This document shows positions 10,277 to 22,741 of a DNA stretch of 64,000 nucleotides, in pieces (positions within the stretch are counted from its first letter, which is position 1; each line of letters begins with the position of its first letter). The notes below the pieces were generated by a model. The model was not told the origin of the DNA. It saw nothing but the letters and a program-made list of their open reading frames with translations, and did no database searches. Source of the stretch: Rotaria macrura (taxonomy: Eukaryota; Rotifera; Eurotatoria; Philodinida; Philodinidae). Made by a program: the position numbers and the translations under genes. The stretch is taken from assembly GCA_900239685.1 (NCBI GenBank), contig OENT01000759.1, positions 4,508 through 68,507 on the forward strand, given 5' to 3'.

Positions 10277-13200
10277 ATGAACGGAATACAAAGCCCACTA
10301 CGTACGATTGTACTACTGATGTAGGTAGATGGATCGAAACAAATTGATAAGCTAATAGGATATTCTATTTAGGCTGGTTATCGCCGATATTAGAGGTAAG
10401 GTCTCAAATTTTATTCGGTTACGCAATTAAAGTTTCGACCGAAATGCACGAAATTCTCTATTACTAGCACATTCTTATTTTGATCATGGAAAGATTGGGG
10501 TTCACTGCAATGCTTGACTTCAATAAATTATTTTTAGCAACTTTCATGAGTCTAGAGTTCTGACTAACTTTTCTAGGTCAAAGTTTGACGAATGCTTCAC
10601 TTCCTACATGTGGCTGTTGTCCTTCACCGAAGTGTCAAGAAAACGCAGTGCCTTGTTCAACGAATATCGATTGCTCATGTTTGTTTATGACGATGACATC
10701 GAGCGGACTATGTGACGATACTATTATATCATGTAATGATCTAACCCCATGTGGAAGTGATAACAAGACATGCCTTACACCAAATACAGTATGTGTGAAC
10801 AACACTCGATGTAGGATTCCTGTCTGCTATCCTATTCAACTAGCTTCTATGGATCGATGCCCTTCATTGAATTCTCAAATATCAAGTGGTAATTCATGTA
10901 AGTTTTTAAACTGTAATGCTAGCGAGAGTACACATTCGTTCTTATTAATTATTCAAGACTTTTCTTATGATGTCGCAAAAATTTATTTAATATTCGGTTG
11001 ATCAATGGATTAAGATAAAAAACAAACAACATCTTATGAAAATGAAATCAGTAAAGATTAAAGTCCACATCCGATTCCTATAAGAATAATTTCTAGAATA
11101 TTTCAAATGTTCTTTTCAAGTATTAATAAATGTATCGTAAATTGTATTTCAAATGACTTTCACTACAAAGAAACACTCAATCCATAATGGTTGAATGTCT
11201 TTCAACATCAAGAAACTTTTCAGGAAGATCTTCAATGGAATTTTCCGTCATATTTATTGCATCCTCAAACAAACCTTTTATTTCGTCGTATACTGATGAG
11301 AAATTTGATGTTTTCGTACTCCTGAAAAAAGACTAGGCGTGCATCGAATTCAAAATTAAGTCGTCTATAAATTGTCTTTACGATATTGGGCTTGAGCTTT
11401 ATACATGAACTTACCTAATAGCTAGACTATGGTTATTATGCTATTCCTGCTGGGTCTCTTTTGAATAATTAAATCATTTTTCATATGCGTACACGGAAGA
11501 GCATATTATTATGCATCAAATGAAATCATTCTCAATCAAGAAAGGTTCGTTTGTTTGTCCCTTGATTGATCGAGAATTGAAATTACCATGCTCAACGGTA
11601 GAAGAAATCTTTTTCGAGTTTCAATCATAGTGCACCATTATTTGCCAGAGGAGTCAATTGAAGGAAACCTAAATAAAAACTGCGCTCTTCAAGAAATTAG
11701 ATGGGCGGATAAAGAACCAAATAAAGATTGATTTTTTTGAAAACATGACTTGCTAGTAGCTACCGAAAGCTTGCACTATGTATAGTTATTTGATAATGGT
11801 TCTATACTGGTACAGTTGTGATAAAGTAACGAATCAACATCCACATTTACACAAATGTTCACATTCAATGTCCTCAAAACTAAGCGAGAGATATAACATT
11901 AGTTTACTGGCATATATTTACTTCTTATTTCTTTTAGCCAATATTGCAAGCAGTACGTCATTAGCGACAACATTACAATCATCAACAATGGCACAAACAA
12001 CAACATTATCGACAACCGGAGGACCTACTAACCGTAAGATAAATTTAAAAAAATACCACTTGCTGAAATCTATAAGACTGAAAATGTGAACTCAAATTGA
12101 CTGTTCTTCAGTCGCAGATGAAATACTTCTCCATTATGAAGCGGGCTAGCTTGTAAAACTCTTTCTGTAATCTCATCGTCACCGATAGAACTCTATAACT
12201 TATTCAGACTTTGAGTTTAAGAGTTTAAATTATAATATTCCAGAAGAATAAACTTTATTACTAATAGTTATTAATCTTGTAAATGTATAAATAGCTTCAT
12301 TCCAAACCTGACAATGCATAGAATCTTCATCTGATGGTTTTCGATATCACTGAAAATCGGAACGAGGTTGCCCTTGGGATGACGGTTTCCGAAGATGTAA
12401 TCAAGAAGAAATAGTCTTGATTACTTGTTTACAAACCTACACATAATCCTTCATGCTCCATGTGCATGATATAATTACTGGGTAGGTTTCGACATATCGA
12501 CACTAAGTTTAGCCATAAATAGTTTTCTATAGATTGAAGCCTAAACGTTCAGAAAAGAATTAATCGCGAATATATAAAGTTGAATCAGAAGAAAAGTTGT
12601 TATAAAGTTGCCGTTCATTCTCTTCGTGTAGATTGACTCTTTCAGTAGGGAAGACGAATATTCTGGTCATCATATTTTCCGGTACCGAAATCATCTGTTG
12701 ATTAATAGACTTATTTAGAAACATTCAATGATCATAAAGAAGTATATAGCTTATTTCAAGCGCACAAGTAAACATAGATTAATACCGTTGAATATTCAAA
12801 AGTTCATCTTTTTCAATAATATTCAGAGTCGCAAAAGTTAAAACAACAATATGCAACAACCCTATTCAAAGAGTTAATGATTTATTCGTGACTCGTACGA
12901 AATTGATTCCACTCTGATATCTTCAACCAAATTTTCAACATTCTAGCTGAAAGCTTGTGCTAATATATAGAATCTTGTCATCGAGATGGTGATACATTTT
13001 TCTCTCATCTTTAGAAACGTGTTCTGGTGGTAAATGTGGACAATTTTACAACAATTGTTCAGCGAATACGTCATGCTATTGCTTCCAAACATCGTATAAC
13101 AGCGGCATGTGCTTAACTGACTTCCCTTGCAATTCTTACACAAATTGTACCGGGTGTCCAGCAAGTTCTGTATGTCTTGTTCAAACATGTTGTGTAGTAC

Positions 13201-13319
13201 CCAAATGCGTTCCACTATCATTGGGTCTCGCCTGTACCACGCCACCTAGTAACCTGACAGTCAACTTGATCCCAAGACCAAATTCCATAATTACTGGCAA
13301 TTCTGCGAGTGGATATTAA
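10277..13319 (+). CDS. Secreted two-domain cysteine-rich protein, five exons
   Basis: The exons are 10277-10320, 10373-10395, 10577-10897, 11938-12033 and 13015-13319. All four joins keep phase and total 263 codons with the TAA. The first two exons encode a signal peptide (MNGIQSPLR, then IVLLMLVIADIRG). Exon 3 is a domain of about 100 residues with many cysteines (CGCCPSPKC ... VCVNNTRCRIPVC). Exon 4 is a Ser/Thr-rich linker (SSTSLATTLQSSTMAQTTT), probably O-glycosylated. Exon 5 is a second Cys-rich domain (CSGGKCGQF ... SVCLVQTCCVVPKC) with similar cysteine spacing, suggesting an internal duplication. Introns 1 and 2 are 52 and 181 bp; introns 3 and 4 are about 1 kb each. An AATAAA lies at 13473. 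The function is unknown; an extracellular, disulfide-stabilised protein is inferred. Confidence 0.8.
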
Positions 13320-14213
13320 GTGGTAATTCGATATGAGATATGTATGAACTTTCGTTCATTGATTCTTATTTGATTCTTATAATTTTCTATGTTTTCAAGT
13401 GATTTAATAACCTAAAGTAAATACTTGATTTTGATTTCATTTTAACTTCTGATTAATCTATAAGAAATAAATATATATTCTCGCTTACCAGTGTGCAGTT
13501 AAGTCACGTTAGGCATAATGTTTTAGTTTTTCAATTAGAAACATGCTTGAAATCTTGATAGTATGAATGTGTGTGTAACTCAGAAACTCCAATTCCAAAA
13601 TGTTTATCAAAAAAATTAAATTTATTCAATTATTCTGAGAATAATGTTTTAGTGTACTTCTTTTAGACGGAGGAGGGACGAGACTGAAATATACAACTCA
13701 CATATTTCTCATAAAATAAAAGATAACACTATACCGACAGGGCTTTTAATGAGGAATGGATGGAAAGTAATTAGCTTTCAAAACGTTGACTCATTATTTT
13801 AGAAATATATATGAAATTCACAATAATCAAAACTTGACATTATTTTCTTTGGTTAGGCATAATTTCTATTCCATATGCCAGACTAATACTTAAAAACAAA
13901 ATCATTTTATTGTTTCCCATCGTTTTCAATATATCTAATTGATTACTGCAAAAAACAAGGATTTTATTAGTTTTATACATTCTACCTCATTTCTCATGTG
14001 GGCGTTGATTGAATTCTAGGCAAGATCGATGCCGACATGCAGCTGCCTACGTCAGTAAAAGCAAGAAAAAATTTCCAGAACGACCAGGATCGGCCATTCA
14101 TCGTCACCTATTGCAACATTGATACACTTTCATGACAATAGAAAGCCAAAGATAAGATCTAAAGGAACGGAAGAGAAAGAGCGAGAGTCGGTACATTTCT
14201 TGCACTTTACATC
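13320..14213. other. Intergenic
   Basis: Holds the 3' flank of the Cys-rich gene, with an AATAAA at 13473-13478. No other feature is recognised before the convergent phosphatase-like gene. Confidence 0.5.
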
Positions 14214-15527
14214 TCAAAATGAGACGGATATCTCATTTGGCTTGATCATAGAGACGCCTTCGCAAGCTGTAATGAAAATGTCTCCACTGGATTGTGCTAC
14301 CAGTTTTAGAATAACAGTTTTAGTTACGCTCCAACGAAACCCTGACTGAAATTTCAAAGTATATAGAATAGCACGCATAACACTACCATGAGTGGAGAGC
14401 AAGACAGGACCACCAATCGTTGATGAAGAAATCACAATGGAACGAATTAAAGGTTTGATTCGCTCATAGACATCATAATAGCTTTCAACAGTATCATGCC
14501 ATTTGAAAGTGAGATATTCTTCTTGTGTCATACGATCAAGATCAACAGTTTGTTGTAGGTGAGACTGTATTTCCATAGTCAAACGGTTTTCCCAAATTCC
14601 GAGACATCGTTTTCGTAGCAGATGGGATGTTTCGATCACGATAGACTTGTCCGTGTCAGGGATTCGATCTGCAGGTAAACATGGCTGTTTCAGATCGGAT
14701 GATATGACTTTAGTGAAATTAATGTCTGCGAACTTCTCTCGTAACTGTAAAGCTTTTAGCTGATATTGTGAGTTTAGAGAGGCATCTGTACATTCTTGAA
14801 GTTTATTTTCAATATTCCAATCAATATCGCCGTGTCTTATCATGTAGATTTCAATGGAAACATTTTTAGTAAAGACTGTGAGTCCATGAATTTTATAATT
14901 GTGTTGAATATATTCGATTTCATCTTTTATTCGATGGACTACATTGTTCATGTCATCTGGTTTCCAACTCACTTTTTTATCATTGCCTGGTTCATGCAGA
15001 GACTCAGCCCTTAGATCGAAAATTTTTCCTGGAATAGGACCGTCTAGTGGAATGTTTTCAATGTAGTTTTCTTTCGGATTACCCCGGCCAAACACATGTC
15101 CATGAAGAAAAGCTGGTTCTTTGGAAGTTCCCAGTTGAATAGTACCAGTTTGAGCATCAAACGAGTGAGCATTGTTACCTGCAACTACATTTTGGCTAAT
15201 CGGCACAATGCGGATATACGCTTCTGTGACCAATGCCATGATTAATGCAAGACCGATTCTTTCTGAAGAAGTATATTCTCGATTGACGGTAGAGATCATT
15301 CGGTCATTGTTGATCAGTCGTACGATTGAGCGATACCCACGTTTGTCCACAGGATGAATGTAGACCGCATAATCCGATTGTTCGAAATATGCGAGTGCGA
15401 TAACGTGAGGACTAGTCAAAGAATAGCGTTGCAAGATCCAATGATCGGATGGATATGATGAAGTATTCATGAAACAATAACTTTTTGAAAGACGAAATGA
15501 CAGATCAGGAATAGGTGGACAGGCCAT
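14214..15527 (-). CDS. Histidine phosphatase (phosphoglycerate mutase-like) protein with extra N-terminal domain
   Basis: A single-exon protein of 437 residues. The ATG at 15527 (MACPPIPDL) is chosen because the frame upstream offers only a GTG. Residues about 224-437 form a histidine-phosphatase domain. The RHG motif is at 231-233 (YMIRHGDIDWN), a degenerate second motif at 276-288 (SSDLKQPCLPADRI, where the family usually has SxLxRAxxTA), GIWENR at 310-315 in place of the usual GxWEG, and the second catalytic His at 380 (LSTHGSVMRAI). The first His and the RHG arginine are kept; the second phosphate-binding Arg appears replaced by Gln, so activity is uncertain. Residues 1-220 are not assigned; HGHVFGRG (142-149) has a His-x-His pattern reminiscent of HIT-type nucleotide-binding folds. 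The substrate is unknown. It is transcribed towards the Cys-rich gene. Confidence 0.8.
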   Translation of the reverse strand: MACPPIPDLSFRLSKSYCFMNTSSYPSDHWILQRYSLTSPHVIALAYFEQSDYAVYIHPVDKRGYRSIVRLINNDRMISTVNREYTSSERIGLALIMALVTEAYIRIVPISQNVVAGNNAHSFDAQTGTIQLGTSKEPAFLHGHVFGRGNPKENYIENIPLDGPIPGKIFDLRAESLHEPGNDKKVSWKPDDMNNVVHRIKDEIEYIQHNYKIHGLTVFTKNVSIEIYMIRHGDIDWNIENKLQECTDASLNSQYQLKALQLREKFADINFTKVISSDLKQPCLPADRIPDTDKSIVIETSHLLRKRCLGIWENRLTMEIQSHLQQTVDLDRMTQEEYLTFKWHDTVESYYDVYERIKPLIRSIVISSSTIGGPVLLSTHGSVMRAILYTLKFQSGFRWSVTKTVILKLVAQSSGDIFITACEGVSMIKPNEISVSF

Positions 15528-17228
15528 GAACACGATACACCGCTAAAGAGATACAATAGAAAATAGAAAATAGAAAATTCGAAGTAACGAAAACAACCAA
15601 ATCAAGGACAAAGTAAATAAACAGTATATCGAGCAATCAGTGAATGAGTGTTTGAATCATTGGTAAACACGCAGGATTTGCTTTTCTTTCTTCCTTCATT
15701 TACTTGCTCCGAAGAAAGAAATAACAAAAAAATGTTATATTGATATTAAACGCAATTTGCGATCGTTTTTTTGTATTCTACCACTTTTTACGGCAATAGC
15801 AAATCAATCGAAAACAAATCAACATATAGGTCTATCGTAAAAATGAATCTACTATTCTCAACTGTTGCTTTTCTTCCATAGAGTAAATCGACTCATAAAC
15901 TAAATAAGATACAATTGTGCTTGAATTTGAAAAGATTTAAAAGAGATGAAGAATTTAATTTTGCTGATGCATTGTGTGTTACATATTGGTATATTTACAC
16001 ATCCAACAGAGCTATCCACATGCAATCCAACCAAAAAACAATCTTATCCTATATCAATATTAAATGCAGCTTCAACATAATTTTCAATAACGTTTTGAAA
16101 CATCATTTAACAATGAAAAAAAACTTCGTAACACTCGTATAACCATAAAATAAAATTTCATACGTAAATATATACTATAAAGATATCATTATAAAATAGA
16201 GGAGAAGCTAGGTAGAAGCGGAAAACGACCCCCTGATAAAATCTCATTTCTTCTACAGGAAACACGTCAACATCATGCCAGACTACGATTGACAGAAGAA
16301 TTAGCCTCATAACGATTGCATTTAAAACAAAAATCTCTCTCAATGGTTTGTTGTAATCACAAAGCTAAATCGAGATATATCATGCACAGATTTATTGTTA
16401 CATCTCTTCGATCTCAAAATCAACCCACTGCCATATTGATACTGCTACTAAGAGAACTTTCTTTCCTCTAAAAAATGAGATTAAAATATTTAAGAAAAAA
16501 CACTGGTACCTTATGTCATCGAATTGAACACACTTCCTTCAGATGGATTTATGAGTTATGTTGCTCATCTATATGGTCTGTCACAGATGATCAACATACT
16601 TATTGGTCAAGTTAGATTTCATATCGTTCGAAAGCGTCTTATGTGCGCTACAATGTTGCGATTAAATTTTATTGAATGAACCTGTACTCATTAGAACTGA
16701 TTGGGAATCCTTTCATTGAGATCGAGTTTGTAATTCTGTGGTGATTACTAACAACGATTGTTTCAAAGCTCTGATATCATGAATGTGATGTTAGATGAGC
16801 GAGAGAATTATGAAAGATGCTTTTCTTGATCGTTGAAATGGAAAATCGTTGGTAACAAACTATGGAAGATATAACGTCAAAATTAAAAGCCGATCTGATA
16901 CTTGATAGCGTCAGCATTGTTACTATCAGGGGGGAGCAAGAGCATGCAAAACTAAAAGATGAGGGTGTGGGGATTGATATGCTTGTGAGTGGATGTTGAA
17001 GCAAACAAGAAGAATAGCAACATTCATATGTCATAACCACAATGGAACGTGCCAGGGTTGATGTGGATATGATGGTTCTTTACACTAGCATTACATCAAC
17101 ACCCAAGTCATACCCTCATTTAATACATAATGCATTCTATATCTGTCATATTAATATCTACTGCATCTTCCTTCTGCTCTCTAATAGTTAAAAATGTTAT
17201 ATTTGATATAAGATATTAATCATATCCA
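15528..17228. other. Gene-poor stretch
   Basis: A GAAAATA short tandem lies near 15556-15575. A short plus-strand frame from 16864 (MEDITSKLKADLILDSVS) and a minus-strand frame at 16777-17040 overlap each other. Neither has splice or family support. Nothing else is recognised. Confidence 0.4.
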
Positions 17229-17699
17229 TTATTTCTTAGTATGAACTTTGCCTCCATGAATAAGTTTTAACCGGGCATATTTGGATGATTCAATATCAAA
17301 TTGCATATGATAAGTTGTACCTCCATATTTATTATAAGCTGGTATGGTGGCAGTTGAAAAAGTTGTCATTCCTACAACAATTTAAAGATTCAATACTTAT
17401 AACAAGAAGCAAATTCTATGTGTAAAAGTTTTACTTAAAATATGTTGAACATTGTTTATCTTCAAAATAATGATGCAATTTTTAAGTAGAATTTCTTTGG
17501 TTCTTGTATTTCCTCTTTGTGTTCCATGTATGGAATGTAATCATCATGGTGATTATTTCTCGTTTACATTACACAATGATCAGATGAAAGAACATTTTCC
17601 CTTTAAAACTACACTCTTTCCATGCAATACACAAACGGCGTTTAAAACCAGCGCGCACCACACATGCAGTTATTGATCTTTCAATAAAAACATTTTCTT
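17229..17699 (-). CDS. Possible multi-exon gene fragment of unknown function (minus strand)
   Basis: The best-supported piece is a last exon, 17371-17229, with acceptor GTTGTAG. It encodes a well-mixed sequence (ATIPAYNKYGGTTYHMQFDI ... ARLKLIHGGKVHTKK) ending in TAA. A 63-bp intron (17434-17372) separates it from an exon ending at 17435 (about 80 bp, with NCIIILKINNVQHIL). A further candidate exon at 17699-17615 contains ERSITACVVRAGFKRRL. The three can be joined in phase, with an intron of about 100 bp between the first two, but other joins are possible. Stops in alternative reads show the 5' part may be decayed. No family is recognised. Confidence 0.3.
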
Positions 17700-17900
17700 C
17701 TAATCATTGCCAATCCATGAGAGGTATATTATTTGAACAGTCACATCTAGTTATGAATGTTATCTCGATCTTAGCAAATGGCTTTTTCTTCGGTATTAAG
17801 CATTTTTTTATTCATTTCAATTTTCTTATCACAGATATATTTTTCTCATAAAATCGATGCATGTTATTTCACTATAGTACGCCTTCAACAGTCCAGGTCG

Positions 17901-18180
17901 AAAAATCAGATGTAAGATCTTGTAAACCCATATTAGATCATAAGAAAAATCTTAGTCTCTGAAATCTTACATAAAGTCTTGCAATATGTCTCTTGTAAGA
18001 TCTTACTATTGAATAAGATTTCCTATGATCTTAGACTCATATCTTACGAAACAATAAGATCTTTCAAGAATCAGATAAGACGAATCAATGTAAGATTTCA
18101 GAGACTACGATTTTTTAATGGATCTTGCAAGATCAGACAAGATCAGATGCGGAATCTTGTCAGATCTTGATATCTGATTG
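17901..18180. repeat. AAGATCTT-rich palindromic element
   Basis: The outer ends are inverted copies (AATCAGATGTAAGATCT, and the complement of AGATCTTGATATCTGATT). Inner arms pair GTCTCTGAAATCTTAC with GTAAGATTTCAGAGAC. The whole is a non-coding palindrome of about 280 bp, probably a MITE-like element. Related GGATCCGA/TCTTGTAAGATC sequence recurs at 54490-54720. Confidence 0.55.
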
Positions 18181-19759
18181 TTAGGCATGGATGCAATACT
18201 ATCGGATTCCGATAAGAATTCGATCGAATCCGATTATCGAAATCTCTTTTTTACTAGAGTCTACGATATTATACAATGCTCGACAAACTTCATAAGTTGC
18301 CCTGCGTGAACTGTAGGGTCGTTTGTAAGTATAGCAGATAGACGTCTACAAAATCATTCAGAATGCAACGAGAGCAATTGTTATAAAAAAGCTGATTACT
18401 GTTACGACCATTTGGGGACCAAAGATCATTGTATAGCTTGTTGAGTAATCAATGTTTTCGCTACAAAGTATCGAATGAAATCCATGAAAACAAACTGAAC
18501 ACTTTGGCAATAGTCCAAAATAGAATTCTCATTTCTAGATTTTTGTTTAATCAAGATTAGAAGTTAAAAGTGAATACTGGTCGAGACACGTAATATTTGT
18601 GGATTTGTATCTTTAAAGCATCGAGTTGACCAGGTTTTTCTCCGTTTTAGTCAAGTGAATCAGATTTTAAAAACAGTTTGAAGTAGTAATGAGATCATAA
18701 TCAGCGTTCTTTATAACCTTTCAGATATTTTTACAGAGTAAAGTATAGGAGATCGTCGTCCAAAACTTATTGTAAAAGTTTAATTTTCTTTCGCCACATA
18801 CAATGGATGATTTACGAAATGGTAGCGATTACGATACGTGTTTCTATGAAGGATTTTTTTTTTCTATGGCGTATATGTATCAAATACATTATACATACGC
18901 GAAAACTCATCCACATCGACAATTTTACTAATGTGAAATGAAAGAATATTAGTTGATAAGCTATATGCAGTATTTTAAAGTCTTCGGTAGCGCCTTATAA
19001 AATTAAAGTAAACACCGAATTTTTTCAACACGATTTTAAGTAATATAGAAAGTAAGAAGAAGAATTGAGGAATGTATGGGTATAGGTTTTTCTTAAATCT
19101 AATCACAAAACCGTACGTAGAAGAACGTCTACAATCATCAACACATTGACACTCACATCAAGACATGTACTCATATCGACTTATATTACACTCGTGAAAA
19201 AGGTTTTTGATAGTATTCAATCTTTACCAAAAAACAACCTACTGAAAATAAATGAGTTTAATATTTTTGATCTTGAAAAGATACCTTAATTTAGAATTTC
19301 AATCTATCAACAACAAAAAAACAATGTTCTTTTGCAGTGATTTTATTTTCTGAAAGTATCTGATATCTTCATTTTGGATTTATTCTTCTTGCACATCTCA
19401 GTTGAAGATTTCGTTCTAGTTATAGTGACCAACTGAGTTATTTTTCATAGGCACTGATTTCTGTTCTATTATTTTTCATTCTCTTAGATGAATTTCGTCG
19501 TGTGGGAGGTAAAATTCAACGTTGAAGATAGAGAGTCTCAACTGTAAGATATTCTTACTATTTCTGGAGAGTTAAGTGTGTGATATTAGTGCAAAAGTTT
19601 TATCTACGTATGTTCTGCTCTCCCTTTCTTTTCGACATCTTTTTCATGTTTTTATCGGAATTCATTTCTCATTTTTCTCTACTTCTTCTTATTTTTCATA
19701 TTTGTTCATGTTTTTAATACTGAATATTTCTCTTCTCTCCTTTGTTTATTGATTCACAG
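18181..19759. other. Gene-poor stretch
   Basis: A short palindrome-like tract around 18203-18240 has repeated ATCGGATTCC/GAATCCGAT. Around 19480-19510 a possible donor-bounded coding bit (DEFRRVGG) could belong to the fragmentary gene that follows. Nothing else is recognised. Confidence 0.35.
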
Positions 19760-20332
19760 TGTGAATTTCACACTGTATCTTTCACATTTCTTAAGGATCG
19801 AAGTAAGTCAGAAGAATTGAAACGTAATATACACAACAATCCTCCATTCGAATATTGTTCTATTCTTGTTGGTCATTTTACTTCATGTAAGTTTCATATG
19901 AAGACTTGCATTATGATTGAGTGATTCATAGAGAAAAAAATTCATAAACTCGATACTAAAGATTTAAAAATAAAATTTTCTTTCGTAAAAATTAAAAATT
20001 TTTGCAAAACCAAAGTGTAGCGTGTAGAAACAAAAAGTGCGTCGTCATCCTTATCTAGAAAGAGAGATAAAGACTGGTGGACAGTTTTCTATTTATATAT
20101 CTATGTGATGATCATATGAAAAACTCGGTGAAGAAAGCAGTACCAGAAACTGAACATATCAGTGCACCTACTGTTTATGATAAAACAGACTTTGAGGGTT
20201 TGTGCATTCTGTTTTATTGGTTCTGCATCTTTTTTCTGATATTTGCAATCACACATTTTATATCGAATCATTCACTGTTTTGTAGGAATGACTGCTAACG
20301 ATAGAAGATGCGTTGAACGTGATGAAGTTTAG
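19760..20332 (+). CDS. Fragmentary multi-exon gene of unknown function
   Basis: Exon A (19760-19886) has acceptor ATTCACAG and donor GTAAGT. It reads CEFHTVSFTFLKDRS ... NIHNNPPFEYCSILV with no stop, while the other frames have stops. Exon B ends at 20197 (PETEHISAPTVYDKTDFEG). It is joined by an 88-bp intron (20198-20285) to a last exon 20286-20332 (MTANDRRCVERDEV, TAG) in perfect phase. The A-to-B join could not be made in phase: the B frame meets a TAA upstream of its ATG at 20116. The gene is therefore either incomplete in this reading or a pseudogene. No known domain is recognised. Confidence 0.4.
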
Positions 20333-22167
20333 AAAGCAAACAAAGAAATGTGAATGGAAGTGCATATCGATTGATATGTAAATAGTAAGAACACAAAGAT
20401 TCACACTATACGTCCATATTCACATTCTTGTTTCAAATCGTTTCATCTTGACAGATATTCATGTTTTTCCATAGTCGAATGCATCTAGAAGATCGAGATC
20501 GGCTAAGATCAAACGAATGGATTGGGAATTGTTTGATAATGAAGTGTTACTTTCGTAAATTAGCCTCTCCAAAATGATAATAGAAGGCTCAATAGTTTTT
20601 CATTAATTACGATAACCAATATTAGCTGCTACTTTATATTTCAGATAATGATCATTATCATTGTGACACGTTGTAGCTGAGCATGCATGCTCTCTCTTAC
20701 AATCTACTATCGCTATATACGAAAATATAAAATGAGTGAATTTTTAATAATCTGTAAACTCATCTCACATGAATTCATACTGTTAATTCTTATTTTCGAT
20801 CAATCTCTTGTTTAGCTACAAAATTGATTGTATTTAGCACGTACAGACATAGTCACGAGAAAAATCTGATAATCTAATTAGCAAGATTCTTGATCATTGT
20901 CACTAATTCGTTTACAATATTCACTATCTATAATAAGGAGCTTAAATATTTTTCTCAACCTCGTTTTATTTTCATCAGTAAACAGGATAGTAATCATGCA
21001 TTAGATAAGGATATCTAAAAGTGTCACATATAGATTATATCTACCGGATTCATATTCCATGTTTCCTGCAGGAGATATGAGCACAGTTTCAAAGTTTACT
21101 TAGGATAGATAGGGCGAGATTCAAGTCTTTTTTGGCACGATTCGTTCCAAACGTCGTTCGAAATAAGCCAATCTACTTTCCAAATGGATCCCAACGAGCT
21201 CCACCAATTGGACACCTTGTGAGATCTGATTCCATACTCCGGTCTCTAAGAATCAGATATTTCGCCTGTAGGATTTCTAGGTTTCAGTTGTAACCGATAT
21301 TCTAGCTTATGCGTTTTCTTTCGAACAAAAATTGTATCAGTTAAATCGAATGGTTCCTTTTCACTATTATTCATTAACACTTATGCAGAATCAACGAAAT
21401 ATTTCCTTGCCGTCGAATCTCATAGACGACATGTTAGAGACTTCTTAGAACTTCTAATAGATAGAAAATTGTCGATTCACTAGTGCCATTGAGTATCTCA
21501 GGGACAAGTGGATTTAGACTTTCATTGATTGCTACCGATGGAGTTTTACTATCTTTACTCGTCGGTCTTAAGATTCTTTCATTTTGGGTATCGAAATTTG
21601 ATTAGCAGCCGGCTAATAGAGAAAACGGCTTCTCAGCATTCAGAATTTGTTTCATTTCATGTAATCAGATAGTATTGTATAAGCAGACTGAAAGCATCAA
21701 ATCCTACTTGATATGATATCCAATTCAATAAGCACGATGATAAGCTTTTACGCCGACAACGATTCTTACAGCGATACGATATGGCTGTAACCGAACGTTT
21801 ACGATAATGTGTACAATCGTTTTCGATCTTCAATCGTCGCAAGTTAACGTTTTGGCACGCACTCCATTAAGGCCGTATTTTTTTCTCTCGTAACCTGCTA
21901 ATCACCACTGTAACACGGTCAACAAATCAAGTATCCAATCGCTTACGGTCGTTTCCATCATGCTTCTAACACATGGACGATAGCCTCACCATGGAGAACA
22001 AAATTTTTATCAATTCTGTTTCCAGCCTGGAAGGATGGAAATGGCTTTTGTTTCCTAATCTACATAGTGAAGATGGTTAGCTTTTCTGTCATTTCCCACT
22101 GTGACAACGGCGATCACATTTTTCCATTTCCTCGTGTATGCATGAACGAGAATCGTTTTTCCATTTC
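20333..22167. other. Gene-poor stretch
   Basis: No recognisable gene or element. The minus-strand frame at 21657-21842 has no splice or family support. Confidence 0.4.
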
Positions 22168-22670
22168 ATTCCATTCTTTTTCTCTGAATATTCAGCCGAG
22201 AATCTTTCTATCGACTAATTGAACAGCGAAAAGAATCTTTCCAGAGTAGAAAAATAGGTAGCCATTCTTTCCTTCTTATGTTTATATAAACCTCCTGCAC
22301 ATGCTCCATTTCTATAGTAAAAGTCTTATATTCAACGTTTAGGATGAAAAAAATAAGCTAACATATGAATAAACAACTTTATATCTTCTTAACGTTATCA
22401 TGAAATACTTGGTGAAAGGTTTAGCAATATTCTTTTTTGCAGTATTATCTTTCTGTTCGTTTTTNTATCCAAGAGTTTGTTGTTGCACATCGTGGTGACA
22501 AAGAATCGGTGTTTATTTTCAAGAATGGCATATTTCTTTGCTCTAACAAGCGTTTTTGTCTAGCCAGCCAAAGTTCTGCCTACTTCAATGTGTATGGAAG
22601 GTACGTCTTGTTAGATTTATCAGGAAGAATAAGAATATGGAAAGCATAGAGACAACAACCTCGGCTACCC
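22168..22670. repeat. Large inverted repeat, left arm
   Basis: This 503-bp arm is the inverted counterpart of 25454-26030. It contains the sequence of the small plus-strand frame at 22437-22649, which is not considered a gene because the same DNA is repeated in the other arm. The N at 22465 sits exactly where the right arm carries about 75 extra bases, and that arm also has an N at the same junction. The inner end reads GGCTACCC, matching the terminus of the adjacent MITE-like element at 25003-25460. Confidence 0.8.
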
Positions 22671-22741
22671 TAGCAGTCAAAATTCCTAAAATAAAGCACT
22701 AACACAATGCCTCTTATTTTTCTCGTTCAAACTGTTCTAAA

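Noticed and set aside
22437..22649. 70-codon open frame with an N
   Set aside because: The same sequence is present inverted at 25500-25860 as part of a repeat arm. The N hides an indel, so the frame is not meaningful.
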